Shown here in pieces: positions 1-9,599 of a stretch of 25,866 nt of DNA. Origin of the DNA: Deltaproteobacteria bacterium (GTDB taxonomy: Bacteria; Desulfobacterota; Syntrophia; Syntrophales; UBA5619); contig JAPLJW010000343.1 of assembly GCA_026388365.1 (NCBI GenBank), positions 1 through 25,866 of the forward strand, in the 5' to 3' direction. The first letter of the stretch is position 1. Each line of letters opens with the position of its first letter. The position numbers and the translations under genes were made by a program. Under the pieces are notes generated by a model that was not told the DNA's origin, ran no database searches, and was given only the letters and a program-made list of their open reading frames with translations.

Positions 1-568
1 CCGTGGCGATGGGGATGGCGGACCGGACCCTCTCCGGATAGGAGGCCACCCACTGGAGGGCCTGCATCCCGCCCATCGAGCCGCCCGCCACGCAGAGCAG
101 GCGGTCGATCGCCAGAAAATCGATCAGATGCCGCTGGGCCTGGACCATGTCACCGATCGTGATGAAGGGGAAATCCGTTCCGTAGGGTTTTTTTGTTTTG
201 GGGTTCACGGAAGCGGGTCCTGTACTCCCCTTGCAGCCCCCGACCACGTTCGAGCAGATCACGAAATAGCGGTCCGTATCGAAGGGCTTCCCCGGACCGA
301 TCATCGCATCCCACCAGCCGGGGACCTTTTCCCCCCGGTGAAGACCGGCGGCGTGGGCGTCGCCGGAAAGGGCGTGCAGAACCAGGATGGCGTTGGACTT
401 CTCCCGGTTCAGTTTTCCGTAGGTTTCGTAGGCGAGCGTCACCGGCCCCAGGCTCTCCCCGCTTTCGAGCCGAAGCGGCCCGGCAAAGGTGTACTCCCGG
501 GTCTCGACAATACCGAGAGAGCGGCCTATGGCGGCCGGCGCCGTTTCCGTGTTCAATTCAGTTTCCAT
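1..568 (-). CDS. metX: Homoserine O-acetyltransferase, N-terminal part (cut by window edge)
   Basis: Alpha/beta-hydrolase enzyme that transfers an acetyl group from acetyl-CoA to homoserine, giving the O-acetylhomoserine used by MetY upstream. About 189 residues are visible; the family is usually about 370-380 long, so the C-terminal half lies beyond base 1. The segment reading [11 protein letters not shown] forms the oxyanion region, and the nucleophile elbow GGSMGGMQ, with the catalytic Ser, is near residue 166. The stretch [14 protein letters not shown] is typical of the family. Two adjacent ATG codons are possible (571 and 568). The GAGGGA ribosome site abuts the first, so I prefer 568. 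The cysK stop lies only a few bases upstream, which implies one operon and coupled translation. Whether it uses acetyl-CoA or succinyl-CoA cannot be settled from this fragment; a MetY partner favours acetyl. Confidence 0.9.
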   Translation of the reverse strand, partial: METELNTETAPAAIGRSLGIVETREYTFAGPLRLESGESLGPVTLAYETYGKLNREKSNAILVLHALSGDAHAAGLHRGEKVPGWWDAMIGPGKPFDTDRYFVICSNVVGGCKGSTGPASVNPKTKKPYGTDFPFITIGDMVQAQRHLIDFLAIDRLLCVAGGSMGGMQALQWVASYPERVRSAIPIAT

Positions 569-577
569 CATTCCCTC

Positions 578-1537
578 TCAGACGCCGACTCCTTCGAATA
601 ACACCGTCGACAGGTAACGCTCGCCCGCATCGGGCAGGATGACGACAATCGTCTTGCCGGCGAATTCGTCCTGCCGCGCCAACCGCACCGCCACCGCCGC
701 GGCGGCGCCGCAGGAAATTCCGACCAGAATGCCTTCCTCCCTGGCGAGACGACGCGCGAAAGCCACGGCCTCGGCGCTCTCCACTTGTTCTACCCGGTCC
801 ACGACCGACAGATCCAGCGTGTCCGGGATAAAGCCGGCGCCGATGCCCTGAATCTTGTGGGGGCCGGGCTTGAGTTCCTGACCAGCGAGCTTCTGCGAGA
901 TCACTGGGCTCTCCTTGGGCTCCACGGCTACGGAGAGGATCTTCTTGCCTCTGGTGTTCTTGATGAAACGGGATATCCCGGTGATTGTGCCTCCCGTGCC
1001 GACACCCGAAACGAGCACGTCGATACCACCGTCGGTGTCGTTCCAGATCTCGGGACCGGTCGTCTTCTCGTGGATCGCCGGGTTGGCCGGGTTCTTGAAC
1101 TGCTGCGGCAGGAAAAAGCGCTGCGGGTCCGATGCTGCAAGCTCCTCGGCGCGCTGGATCGCACCCTTCATGCCCTCGGCGCCGGGTGTGAGAATCAGGT
1201 TGGCCCCAAACGCGGCCAGCACGCGGCGACGCTCGATGCTCATCGTCTCCGGCATGGTCAGCGTCAGCTTGTAGCCGCGCGCCGCCGCCACGTAGGCCAG
1301 CGCGATGCCCGTGTTGCCGCTGGTGGGCTCGACGATCTCCACGCCGGGCTTGAGAATGCCGCGCTTTTCCGCGTCCCACACCATGGCCGCACCGATTCGG
1401 CACTTGACCGAGTAGGCGGGGTTGCGACCCTCAATCTTGGCCAGCACGATCGCCTTCGCGCCTTGCACGACGCGGTTGAGTTTGATCAGCGGGGTGTTGC
1501 CGATCGATTCCGAGTTGTCCTTATATACGTTGCTCAT
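578..1537 (-). CDS. cysK: Cysteine synthase A (O-acetylserine sulfhydrylase)
   Basis: PLP enzyme that makes cysteine from O-acetylserine and sulfide. It is full length at 319 residues. The PLP Schiff-base lysine is Lys45 in the SVKCR motif. The substrate loop TSGNTG is at residues 72-77. The phosphate-binding glycine loop [10 protein letters not shown] is near residue 180, and GISCGAA near residue 275 is the conserved C-terminal motif that contacts the PLP ring nitrogen. It lies 36 bp downstream of metY and almost touches metX, so the three probably share one transcript controlled by the leader at 2924-3034. A cystathionine beta-synthase role is possible for this fold, but there is no CBS domain and the motifs are CysK-like. 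Confidence 0.95.
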   Translation of the reverse strand: MSNVYKDNSESIGNTPLIKLNRVVQGAKAIVLAKIEGRNPAYSVKCRIGAAMVWDAEKRGILKPGVEIVEPTSGNTGIALAYVAAARGYKLTLTMPETMSIERRRVLAAFGANLILTPGAEGMKGAIQRAEELAASDPQRFFLPQQFKNPANPAIHEKTTGPEIWNDTDGGIDVLVSGVGTGGTITGISRFIKNTRGKKILSVAVEPKESPVISQKLAGQELKPGPHKIQGIGAGFIPDTLDLSVVDRVEQVESAEAVAFARRLAREEGILVGISCGAAAAVAVRLARQDEFAGKTIVVILPDAGERYLSTVLFEGVGV

Positions 1538-1573
1538 ACGACCTCCATTTTCTTTCTTCCCAATCCAGCTCGT

Positions 1574-2961
<1,388 letters not shown>

Positions 2962-2989
2962 GCCCCGTTCATGCAGTTCGAATCGAGCT

Positions 2990-3034
2990 TTACATGAACA
3001 GACCTCCCCGTCCGGTGTAGTAACACATGCACAT
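2990..3034 (-). CDS. 14-residue Met/Cys leader peptide upstream of metY
   Basis: A short ORF reads MCMCYYTGRGGLFM then TAA. It starts 19 bases after the Rrf2 stop and has its own ribosome site, TTGAGGAAC, eight bases before the ATG. Codons 2 and 4 are Cys (TGC, TGT), and Met occupies positions 1, 3 and 14. This is the usual composition of a leader peptide that senses charged tRNA for the pathway's end products. Codons 6-11 encode the strand able to pair with the following terminator. A ribosome stalled at codon 2 or 4 could leave this strand at least partly free, while one reaching the stop would cover it. Translation is inferred from the ribosome site and context only. Confidence 0.7.
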   Translation of the reverse strand: MCMCYYTGRGGLFM

Positions 3035-3053
3035 CAGAATGTTCCTCAAATGA

Positions 3054-3485
3054 TTATCCCGTTTCACTTTTCTCCTTCTCCTTCTGTCTTTCCACCATGG
3101 CCGCCAGGGTCGTATCCTCCAACGTCTGCTGCATATTTTTCGACGCCTCTCCCCAAATATCCCGGGAGATGCAGGAGTCCGCCCGCTCGCAGAGCGACGG
3201 GTTGTCCACGCAATCGACCAGGCAGAGGGGCCCTTCCAGAACCTGGAGAATCTCCTTGAGTGAGATCGCATCCGGCGCCTTTCCCAGGATGTATCCGCCA
3301 TGTGCCCCACGCAGGGAGTTGACGAGACCCGTCGTCTTCAGGGGATTGATGAGCTGCCAGAGGTACTTTTCGGAGATCCCCTGACGCTCGGCGATGTCCT
3401 TCAGCAATATAGGTCCCTCCCCATAGTGGAGAGCCAACTCCAGCATCAGCCTTACCCCGTATCTCCCCCGTGTTGAAAGTTTCAT
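3054..3485 (-). CDS. Rrf2-family transcriptional regulator (IscR/CymR-like)
   Basis: DNA-binding regulator with the canonical Rrf2 start MKLSTRGRYG and an N-terminal winged helix (residues 1-65, with the recognition region ISEKYLWQLINPLK). The later wing carries RGAHGGY. Cysteines at 88, 92, 99 and 105 lie where IscR has its three iron-sulfur ligands; the 92/99/105 spacing is close to, but not identical with, IscR. The start is the ATG at 3485, although a TTG 18 bases upstream is in frame. It is the promoter-proximal gene of the sulfur operon, so a role like CymR, repressing cysteine and methionine synthesis, is the simplest inference. Autoregulation is suggested by the palindrome in its promoter. 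The last 15 residues are charged and lysine-rich. Confidence 0.88.
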   Translation of the reverse strand: MKLSTRGRYGVRLMLELALHYGEGPILLKDIAERQGISEKYLWQLINPLKTTGLVNSLRGAHGGYILGKAPDAISLKEILQVLEGPLCLVDCVDNPSLCERADSCISRDIWGEASKNMQQTLEDTTLAAMVERQKEKEKSETG

Positions 3486-3532
3486 CGGATAATCCCGCTT
3501 CAATCTCTATTATATCTACTGTTTCGGTGGAG

Positions 3533-3560
3533 ATTATAGACATGAATTCATTCTTGTCAA
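3533..3560 (-). promoter_or_regulatory. Sigma70-type promoter for the Rrf2-metY-cysK-metX operon
   Basis: Reading leftwards, a perfect TTGACA -35 box (3555-3560) and a perfect TATAAT -10 box (3533-3538) are separated by 16 bases, about 48 bases before the regulator ATG. No other equally good promoter is visible on this strand before metY. Confidence 0.75.
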
Positions 3561-3601
3561 GAAAAATGATGAGTCAAGTTTTTTTCTGTTTTTTTCTTGA
3601 C
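3551..3601. promoter_or_regulatory. Candidate operator: palindrome and repeated GTCAAG half-sites
   Basis: TTCTTG-T-CAAGAA at 3551-3563 is a perfect 13-base palindrome covering the -35 box of the leftward promoter. A further GTCAAG at 3573-3578 and CTTGAC at 3596-3601 form a second inverted repeat with a 17-base T-rich spacer. The rightward CTTGACA could also act as a -35 box for the gene at 3768. The adjacent Rrf2 regulator is the likeliest ligand; this is inference from position and symmetry. Confidence 0.45.
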
Positions 3602-3767
3602 ATTACTATTTTTGTAATATAGGGAGTTGTAGACAATAGACGGATGTGGATGCGGGTTTTTACGACGGGCTCAAGAACACGCATCGCGGAGCGGCACCTC
3701 AACCGGTAAACTATGGAACGGAATAACAGTTTAACAAATATCAATCTTAGAAAGGATCGGTTAAATT

Positions 3768-5897
3768 ATGCATAAAACTGTCCCACAGCACTCTTTAAAA
3801 ACACTGCTCAATCCGCGTTCTGTCGCGGTTATTGGCGCATCCGAAGATCAAACCAAGTTTGGCGGTAGAAACTATAAGCATCTGCTGGATCACCACTATG
3901 ATGGGATCATATATCCAATCAATCCTAACCGAGATGTCCTTTTGGGTCTGAAAACTTTTCCCAGTATCGATAAAACGCCGACCCCGCCCGATATGGCTGT
4001 CATGGCCGTTCCGCAACCGAAGGTCAAGAATGCGGTCAGGGAGTGCGCAGAGCGCGGGGTGAAGGCGTGCATCATCATCACATCGAAGTTCTCCGACGCC
4101 GGGCCGGAGGGTCTGGCTGCCGAACGGGAGATCGTGTCGATTGCTTCCGAGTACGGCATGCGGATTATCGGGCCGAATTGTCTCGGCATGATCAGCCCGG
4201 CCAACAATCTGGTGCTCTGTGCGTCGCCGGCCGTCGGAAGGGTTGAACGTCTCATCGAAGCACCGGTCGGATTTATCAGTCAAAGCGGCGCATTGATGGC
4301 CACGCTGTTTGATCGCGCATACAGCTTGGGCATAGGATTTTCGCATTGTATTTCGATCGGAAATCAAGCCGACCTTGAACTCAGCGATTTCATTGAATTC
4401 TTGATAGATGATCCTAAGACAAAGATCATCTGCACCTATGTGGAAGGCTTGAAATCCCCGCAGCGGCTGGCTGATCTGGCCCGTCGTGCACGTGCAGCCG
4501 GTAAACCATGGCTGATGGTCAAGGCCGGTTCAACCGAAGAGGGAAGCCGCGCCGCATTCTCGCATACGGCCAGCATGGCGGGTAATTATGAATCATTGAA
4601 AGCGGTTTGCAAGCATGAAAAGATCATCATGCTTGAAGATCCAATCAATATGCTGATCCTTGCGAATGCCATGGTGCGCTACCAAAACAGTCCCATACAC
4701 CATGTCGCCATCGTGAGTTCCTCTGGCGGTGCCTGCGCGATTGCCGCTGACCGACTTCACCAGGTGGGAGTTAAACTTGCGAAGTTTGACCCTAAAACCA
4801 GAGAGGATCTGGCAAACTATTATCCGCCGGGGCAGGGGGCAAACCCTGTCGACTTTCTGGCCGCAAGGGCGGACCGCACATGGCAGGAAGTATGTCCGGC
4901 ATCAACGGAAATCGCGCTCTCTGATCCGAACACGGATCTGGTATTGGTTGTGATGACCACGGCCCCTGATGTGCATGGAATGGTGCAGCATCTTGCAGAT
5001 GGTGCGGAGCGTGAACGCGCCGGGGGGAAACCGATTCTTTTCGTCATGATGGCCGGTGGTTTGGCCAGTTCGGCGCGCGCCATGCTCATCGAGCGTCGCC
5101 TGCCGTATGTGGATACTCTGGATGAAGCGGCCAAAGTTTTGCAGGCATGGAAAGAGTGGTCGGAGTACAGAGAACCGGATATACCCAAACGTCCGCTCAC
5201 CGGATATCATTTCAAAACCCCGAAGGCGGGACCACTCGGTGAGCTTGATGCCAAGGCGCTGTTGGCTGAGGCAGGATTGCCGGTCAATCTCGGTGTTATC
5301 GTCAAGAATGTCGATGAGGCGATTAAACGCAGCAGCGATGTCGGATTCCCGTTGGTCATGAAGGTCGTTTCACAGGACATCGTGCATAAGTCCGATGTGG
5401 GTGGAGTTGCGTTGAACATTACCAGTGAAGCCGATTTGCGGGAACGTTTTGCCCAAATGCAAAGACGTATTGCTGAAGTTGCTCCTAAAGCGCGTATTGA
5501 CGGTTATTATCTTCAGACCCAGGAAGGCGGTGAGCTCGAACTGATTGTCGGTGCACGCTATGACTCGCAATTCGGTTCCCAGGTTTTGGTCGGCACGGGC
5601 GGCGTGCTGGTCGAGGTGCTCAGAGATATGGCTGTGCTCCCTGCGCCGATCGATGCGGCAAGCGCCAAAGATGCACTCGAACACCTGAAAGTGGCGCGGC
5701 TGTTCGGTGCTTATCGAGGACGGGATGCGCTTGACGTCGATGCGGCAGTTGACGTTATCGTGAGACTGAGCTGGCTCGCCCATGATCTTTCCCAAAATGT
5801 TCCCGGCGGCAATTTTGAAATCGACATCAACCCCCTCAAGCTGCGCGTGCGGGGTCGTGGTGCAGTCGCGGTCGATGTAAGGGTGAGCATTGGTTAA
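3768..5897 (+). CDS. ADP-forming acyl-CoA synthetase, fused alpha-beta
   Basis: Converts an acyl-CoA plus ADP and phosphate to the free acid, CoA and ATP (acetate-CoA ligase, ADP-forming, family), through a phosphohistidine. At 709 residues it is a full alpha-beta fusion. A CoA-binding Rossmann domain opens with PRSVAVIGAS at 16-25, followed by succinyl-CoA-ligase-like domains with GPNCLGM near 135 and the phosphorylated His266 in AFSHTASMAG. An ATP-grasp beta part occupies about 490-709, with the second His in VHKSDVGGV. The start has an AAAGGA site 11 bases upstream. It opens the plus-strand gene run that leads into the grd genes. The acyl substrate cannot be read from the sequence. It is distinct from the split pair at 16799-18890. 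Confidence 0.9.
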   Translation: MHKTVPQHSLKTLLNPRSVAVIGASEDQTKFGGRNYKHLLDHHYDGIIYPINPNRDVLLGLKTFPSIDKTPTPPDMAVMAVPQPKVKNAVRECAERGVKACIIITSKFSDAGPEGLAAEREIVSIASEYGMRIIGPNCLGMISPANNLVLCASPAVGRVERLIEAPVGFISQSGALMATLFDRAYSLGIGFSHCISIGNQADLELSDFIEFLIDDPKTKIICTYVEGLKSPQRLADLARRARAAGKPWLMVKAGSTEEGSRAAFSHTASMAGNYESLKAVCKHEKIIMLEDPINMLILANAMVRYQNSPIHHVAIVSSSGGACAIAADRLHQVGVKLAKFDPKTREDLANYYPPGQGANPVDFLAARADRTWQEVCPASTEIALSDPNTDLVLVVMTTAPDVHGMVQHLADGAERERAGGKPILFVMMAGGLASSARAMLIERRLPYVDTLDEAAKVLQAWKEWSEYREPDIPKRPLTGYHFKTPKAGPLGELDAKALLAEAGLPVNLGVIVKNVDEAIKRSSDVGFPLVMKVVSQDIVHKSDVGGVALNITSEADLRERFAQMQRRIAEVAPKARIDGYYLQTQEGGELELIVGARYDSQFGSQVLVGTGGVLVEVLRDMAVLPAPIDAASAKDALEHLKVARLFGAYRGRDALDVDAAVDVIVRLSWLAHDLSQNVPGGNFEIDINPLKLRVRGRGAVAVDVRVSIG

Positions 5898-6026
5898 GAG
5901 AAATACATTCAAAGCCGTCCTGAAAAAAACGGTTTGTGAGCAGCGTACAGATTCCAAGGAGCAGCAAGCTGAACGACTTTAAAAATTTCTATTTTTAGGA
6001 TCGGATCATAAACTGATGAGGAAACT

Positions 6027-6764
6027 ATGGCACAAATAAAGATTGAACATCATGGCAAGGTCACACTGTTCACCATTAATCGGCTGGAACGTAAAAATGC
6101 AATCTGCAAAGATACGGCGGAAGAGTTACAGGTCGGATTCAACGAATTCAATGAGTCGGACCAGCGAGTCGCCGTCCTCACCGGAGCCGGCAACGATGTA
6201 TTTTCATCAGGCGCTGACGTGGGCAATATGCCTGAGCTTTGGCGCTGTATTCCCGGGATAGGGTATTATACCGAAAAACCGATTATAGCGGCGACGGCAG
6301 GTTGGGTGATCGGTGGTGCATTGGTTATGGCCATTATGTGTGACCTGATCGTCGCTGCTGAAAATACGAAGATCTATTATCCCGAAGCACGTCTGGGATT
6401 CTCCGGCGGCCTCATTGCCAACTTAGCCGCACGCATCCCTCATAAGGTTGCCATGGATATCATGCTGAGATGCAACACCATCGATGCAAAGCGTGCTTAC
6501 GAAGTTGGGCTCGTCAGTTCACTCACCCCTGTCGGCAAGCAGGTGGAGGTTGCCATGCAGCAAGCTGAGGAAATGACGAACTTTGCACCCCTGGTATTGG
6601 CAGCCCTCAAACGTTTTGTCAATCAGTCCGTTCTGCCCAAGTGTCCATCGGAAATTATGGGCGCGCAGATGCGACAGTTGGCCGTGATCAATCAGGGCGA
6701 AGATAGTGAAGAGGGTAGAAAAGCTTTTCGAGAAAAAAGGAAGCCCGTCTTCAAAGGTCGCTGA
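6027..6764 (+). CDS. Divergent crotonase (enoyl-CoA hydratase/isomerase family)
   Basis: Crotonase-fold protein of 245 residues. The oxyanion-hole segments FSSGADVGNM (59-68) and AATAGWVIGGA (88-98) are present, and the C terminus ends in KRKPVFKGR as usual. Of the two catalytic glutamates of enoyl-CoA hydratase, the first is replaced by Val100 (IGGALVMAIMCD), while the second is kept as Glu120 in YYPEARLG. Family members with one acidic residue are often isomerases or hydrolases, so hydratase activity should not be assumed. A GAGGA ribosome site precedes the ATG. It lies 129 bp after the synthetase and 41 bp before grdE, so it probably belongs to the grd transcript. The substrate is unknown. 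Confidence 0.85.
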   Translation: MAQIKIEHHGKVTLFTINRLERKNAICKDTAEELQVGFNEFNESDQRVAVLTGAGNDVFSSGADVGNMPELWRCIPGIGYYTEKPIIAATAGWVIGGALVMAIMCDLIVAAENTKIYYPEARLGFSGGLIANLAARIPHKVAMDIMLRCNTIDAKRAYEVGLVSSLTPVGKQVEVAMQQAEEMTNFAPLVLAALKRFVNQSVLPKCPSEIMGAQMRQLAVINQGEDSEEGRKAFREKRKPVFKGR

Positions 6765-6805
6765 AAATTCTTAACAACCTGTACATGCAAGGAAGGGAGG
6801 TTCAA

Positions 6806-8101
6806 ATGAGACTTGAGATCGAATCCATTGACATCAAAGACGTTCGAGCAGGAACAGAAAAGACGTATGCCAAAGACGGGGTATTGTCCGTCAACGTGAA
6901 GGAATTGGAAGCATTGATCTTGGAGGACGAAAGGCTGAAATCGGTAGAGATCAATTTTGCATATCCCGGTGAGAATGTTCGGATCTTGAACATCATGGAT
7001 GTTGTCCAGCCACGGTGCAAGATCGATGGGACGGATGCGGACTTTCCGGGCTTTGTGGGGAAAATGCAGATTGCCGGAAATGGGCGTACGAGATCCTTGC
7101 GAGGCATAGCGGTCATCGTTTCCGACCCCTGCACACAAAGGAAAGAGAACGCGCTGCTGGATATGGCAGGACCCATCAGCGAAATGAGCCCCTATGGGAA
7201 AATGAAAAATGTTCATATCGCCCCTTACAGTGCCACCGGTGTTTCAGAGCAGGGCTTTGAGAATGCGGTCAAAGAAGCGGGCTTGAAAACAGCGGTCTAT
7301 CTGGCACGGGGAGCTGACAAGCATCCTGTAAATGATGTGGAGGTTTACGATCTGGATATTCCGGGAATCGATCAAAAATCAAAACTTCCCCGTGTGGCGT
7401 GTTACTATCAGCTCTACAGTCCACAGTTTGACTGGCGTGCAATTTCAGATCGCGTTTTTTACGGAACGGACATTCGCCATCTGATGTCGACCATTATTCA
7501 CCCGAATGAGGTGCTGGATGGAGCGATCGTGGGATGGAATTGCATCAAAGCCTTGGATACCTACAGCAATCAAAACCACGGGGTTATTAAGGAGATGTAC
7601 CGACGCCACGGCAAAGATCTGAATTTTGTCGGTGTGATATTGGCTACGGCCAATACCGAACCCCCGGCAAGGGCGCGGAGTGCCTCCATTGCGGCCCATC
7701 TGCTGAAGGATGTTTTAGGGGTGGACGGGGTCATTTTGGTTAAAATTGTAGGGGGCATGCCTCACATTGACCTGGCGATGACGGGAGAGGAATGTGAAAA
7801 GGTAGGAGTGAAAACAGCCATAACCACTCAGCCTTTGACCCCGTTCGGTACGCTGGGTGACACGATCCTGTTTAATGCGGCGGCACTGAACCTGATCATC
7901 ACTCATACAGCCGTTTTTGAGCGCACCAAAATAAATTGGAAGGCAGAAAAATTCTTAGGGGGAACGTCAAAGACAAGGATTTTCTGTCCAGATCCTATTG
8001 AGCAGTTTGCGGGTGATCCGGAAATCGATATTGAAGAGTATTTGCTCCCGGGGGTTCTCGATTGTACGGGTGGTTCAAAGGTTATGATCAAGGAATATTA
8101 A
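6806..8101 (+). CDS. grdE: Glycine/sarcosine/betaine reductase component B, GrdE-type proprotein
   Basis: Substrate-binding subunit of the component B that binds the amine as a Schiff base on a pyruvoyl group. In the family the proprotein is cleaved before a cysteine that becomes the pyruvoyl cofactor; here Cys246 in AIVGWNC sits at the expected position, near the middle of 431 residues. The ATG at 6806 follows a strong GGAAGGGAGG site by five bases; an in-frame ATG 21 bases upstream lacks one. The N-terminal part (MRLEIESIDIKDVRAG) and the segment TANTEPPARARSASIAAHLL are typical of GrdE/GrdG/GrdI. Glycine, sarcosine and betaine forms cannot be separated with confidence by eye. It is followed 23 bp later by grdB, its selenoprotein partner. 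Confidence 0.9.
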   Translation: MRLEIESIDIKDVRAGTEKTYAKDGVLSVNVKELEALILEDERLKSVEINFAYPGENVRILNIMDVVQPRCKIDGTDADFPGFVGKMQIAGNGRTRSLRGIAVIVSDPCTQRKENALLDMAGPISEMSPYGKMKNVHIAPYSATGVSEQGFENAVKEAGLKTAVYLARGADKHPVNDVEVYDLDIPGIDQKSKLPRVACYYQLYSPQFDWRAISDRVFYGTDIRHLMSTIIHPNEVLDGAIVGWNCIKALDTYSNQNHGVIKEMYRRHGKDLNFVGVILATANTEPPARARSASIAAHLLKDVLGVDGVILVKIVGGMPHIDLAMTGEECEKVGVKTAITTQPLTPFGTLGDTILFNAAALNLIITHTAVFERTKINWKAEKFLGGTSKTRIFCPDPIEQFAGDPEIDIEEYLLPGVLDCTGGSKVMIKEY

Positions 8102-8124
8102 TCTTGGGAAACAAGGAGGATATC

Positions 8125-9459
8125 ATGAGTGAAAAGAAATTAAGGGTGGTTCATTTCCTCAATCAGTTTTTTGGCCAGTTGGGCGGCGAGGAGAAAGCGA
8201 CGTCAGGTTTTGTGATCAAAGAAGGTCCCGTGGGTCCTGGTTTAGCCTTCCAGAAGGAGCTGGGAGACAAGGCTGAAATTATCGCCACGCTTATCTGTGG
8301 CGACGACTTCTTTTCGAGAGAGACGGATAAGAATGCAGAAGAAGGCGTGAAGTTATTGGCGCCGTACAAGCCCGATCTGTTTTTCGCGGGCCCCTCTTTT
8401 GCGGGCGGGAGATACGGGGTTGCCTGCGGTGCGATGTGTAAAGCGATGAATGAAAAGATTAAAATCCCAGCCATTACAGCCATGTATGATGAAAATCCCG
8501 GAGTAGATATGTACCGAAAATATGCCTTTATCTGCAAGGCCCCAAATATTGCGCGGGGGATGCCCGACGTCATTCGCAATATGGTCCGGTTGGCTTTTAG
8601 GCTCATTTCCGGGGAAAGGGAGAAGAGCTTGGTGGCCTGGGAAAACCTGCCAAAACCTTCAGAATACAATTATTTTACCCGCAATCTTCTGAGAAACGAG
8701 TATTGCGAGAAGAGTGTTGCGGAAAGAGCCATCAACGGTTTATTGGCTAAGATTAAAAAGGAACCGTTCGTAAGCGAGGTCATACCTGAAATATTTGAAA
8801 TCGTGCCGCCTCCCCCTCCCGTCAAGGACGCGAGTAAGTGCAGAATTGCGCTGGTCAGCGATGGCGGCTTGGTGCCCAAGGGGAATCCCGATCGGCTGTC
8901 AACAAGAAGCAACCTCAAATGGAGCTCTTATGATATCGATCCGCTTTTTAAAAGTTACGAAGTCTCGCATGCGGGGTATTTAAATGATCACGTTTTGGCG
9001 AGACCGGACCGGTTGGTTCCGTTCGATGTCATGAAAGAGTTGGAAGAGCAGGGGAAGATCGGTAAACTTCACCGTACTTTCTTTTCAACGAGCGGCAATT
9101 GCACGGTTTCAAAAAGGTGTGGCGAAATGGGAGAAGAGATGGCGGTTCAAATGAAAAGAGAGGAGATTGATGCCGTTATTCTCACATCCACCTGAGGGTC
9201 AAGCACTCGTTGCGGGGCAACGATCGCATCCAGTCTTGAGAAGGCGGGGATTCCGGTGGTTCAGATTACAGCCATTCCGAACATCGCAAAGATGGTTGGC
9301 GTCAATAGAATTGTGCAGGGCCAGGCCGTGCCAAACGTCGTGGGGAATCCTGATTTGGATAAAGAAAAGGAAAAAGAATTACGCTGCCAGTATGTCACAA
9401 AGGCGCTGGAGCTGCTTCAAACAAAGGTGGACGGTCCAACGGTGTTTGCCTTGGAATAG
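8125..9459 (+). CDS. grdB: Selenoprotein component B of glycine/sarcosine/betaine reductase (in-frame UGA = Sec357)
   Basis: The reading frame runs through an internal TGA at 9193-9195 and ends at TAG 9457-9459, giving 444 residues with selenocysteine at 357. The context ILTST-U-GSSTRCGA matches the GrdB/GrdF selenocysteine site, and homology continues after the TGA (IPVVQITAIPNIAKMVGVNRIV). The ATG at 8125 follows AAGGAGGA by a few bases. The selenol attacks the carbon-nitrogen bond of the substrate bound to GrdE and passes the carboxymethyl group to GrdA. Family members I know have Cys three positions after Sec (UGTC); here it is Ser (UGSS), while the later RCG cysteine is kept. Substrate (glycine, sarcosine or betaine) is not determined. 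Confidence 0.92.
9193..9222 (+). promoter_or_regulatory. UGA selenocysteine codon and bacterial SECIS-like hairpin in grdB
   Basis: Twelve bases after the TGA, CGTTGC (9208-9213) and GCAACG (9217-9222) form a perfect six-pair stem closed by a G-rich loop. Position and shape match bacterial SECIS hairpins, which lie in the coding region just past the UGA and bind SelB. Confidence 0.75.
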
Positions 9460-9519
9460 GCGAAAGCCTGTATATGAGATTCACTTGGGTTTCGGAAGAG
9501 AATAAGCCCGCTATCGGGG

Positions 9520-9548
9520 GTATCCCATATTAAGAAGAATCGGGATAC
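9520..9548 (+). repeat. Inverted repeat between grdB and trxB
   Basis: GTATCCC (9520-9526) and GGGATAC (9542-9548) are perfect complements around a 15-base AT-rich loop, in the 140-bp gap after grdB. There is no following T run, so it is not a standard terminator. It may be an mRNA-processing or stability hairpin, or chance. Confidence 0.4.
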
Positions 9549-9599
9549 GGACAGTTTGCTTGGTTTTACGAGAAACTCCTGCAATGTATGAGGTGAAAG

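Noticed and set aside
3604..3767. Glycine riboswitch or T-box upstream of the plus-strand grd gene run
   Set aside because: I could not find the conserved glycine aptamer or T-box motifs by eye; a covariance-model search would settle it.
9256..9459. Separate 67-residue gene after the grdB TGA
   Set aside because: It is the C-terminal part of GrdB in the same frame, joined by Sec357.
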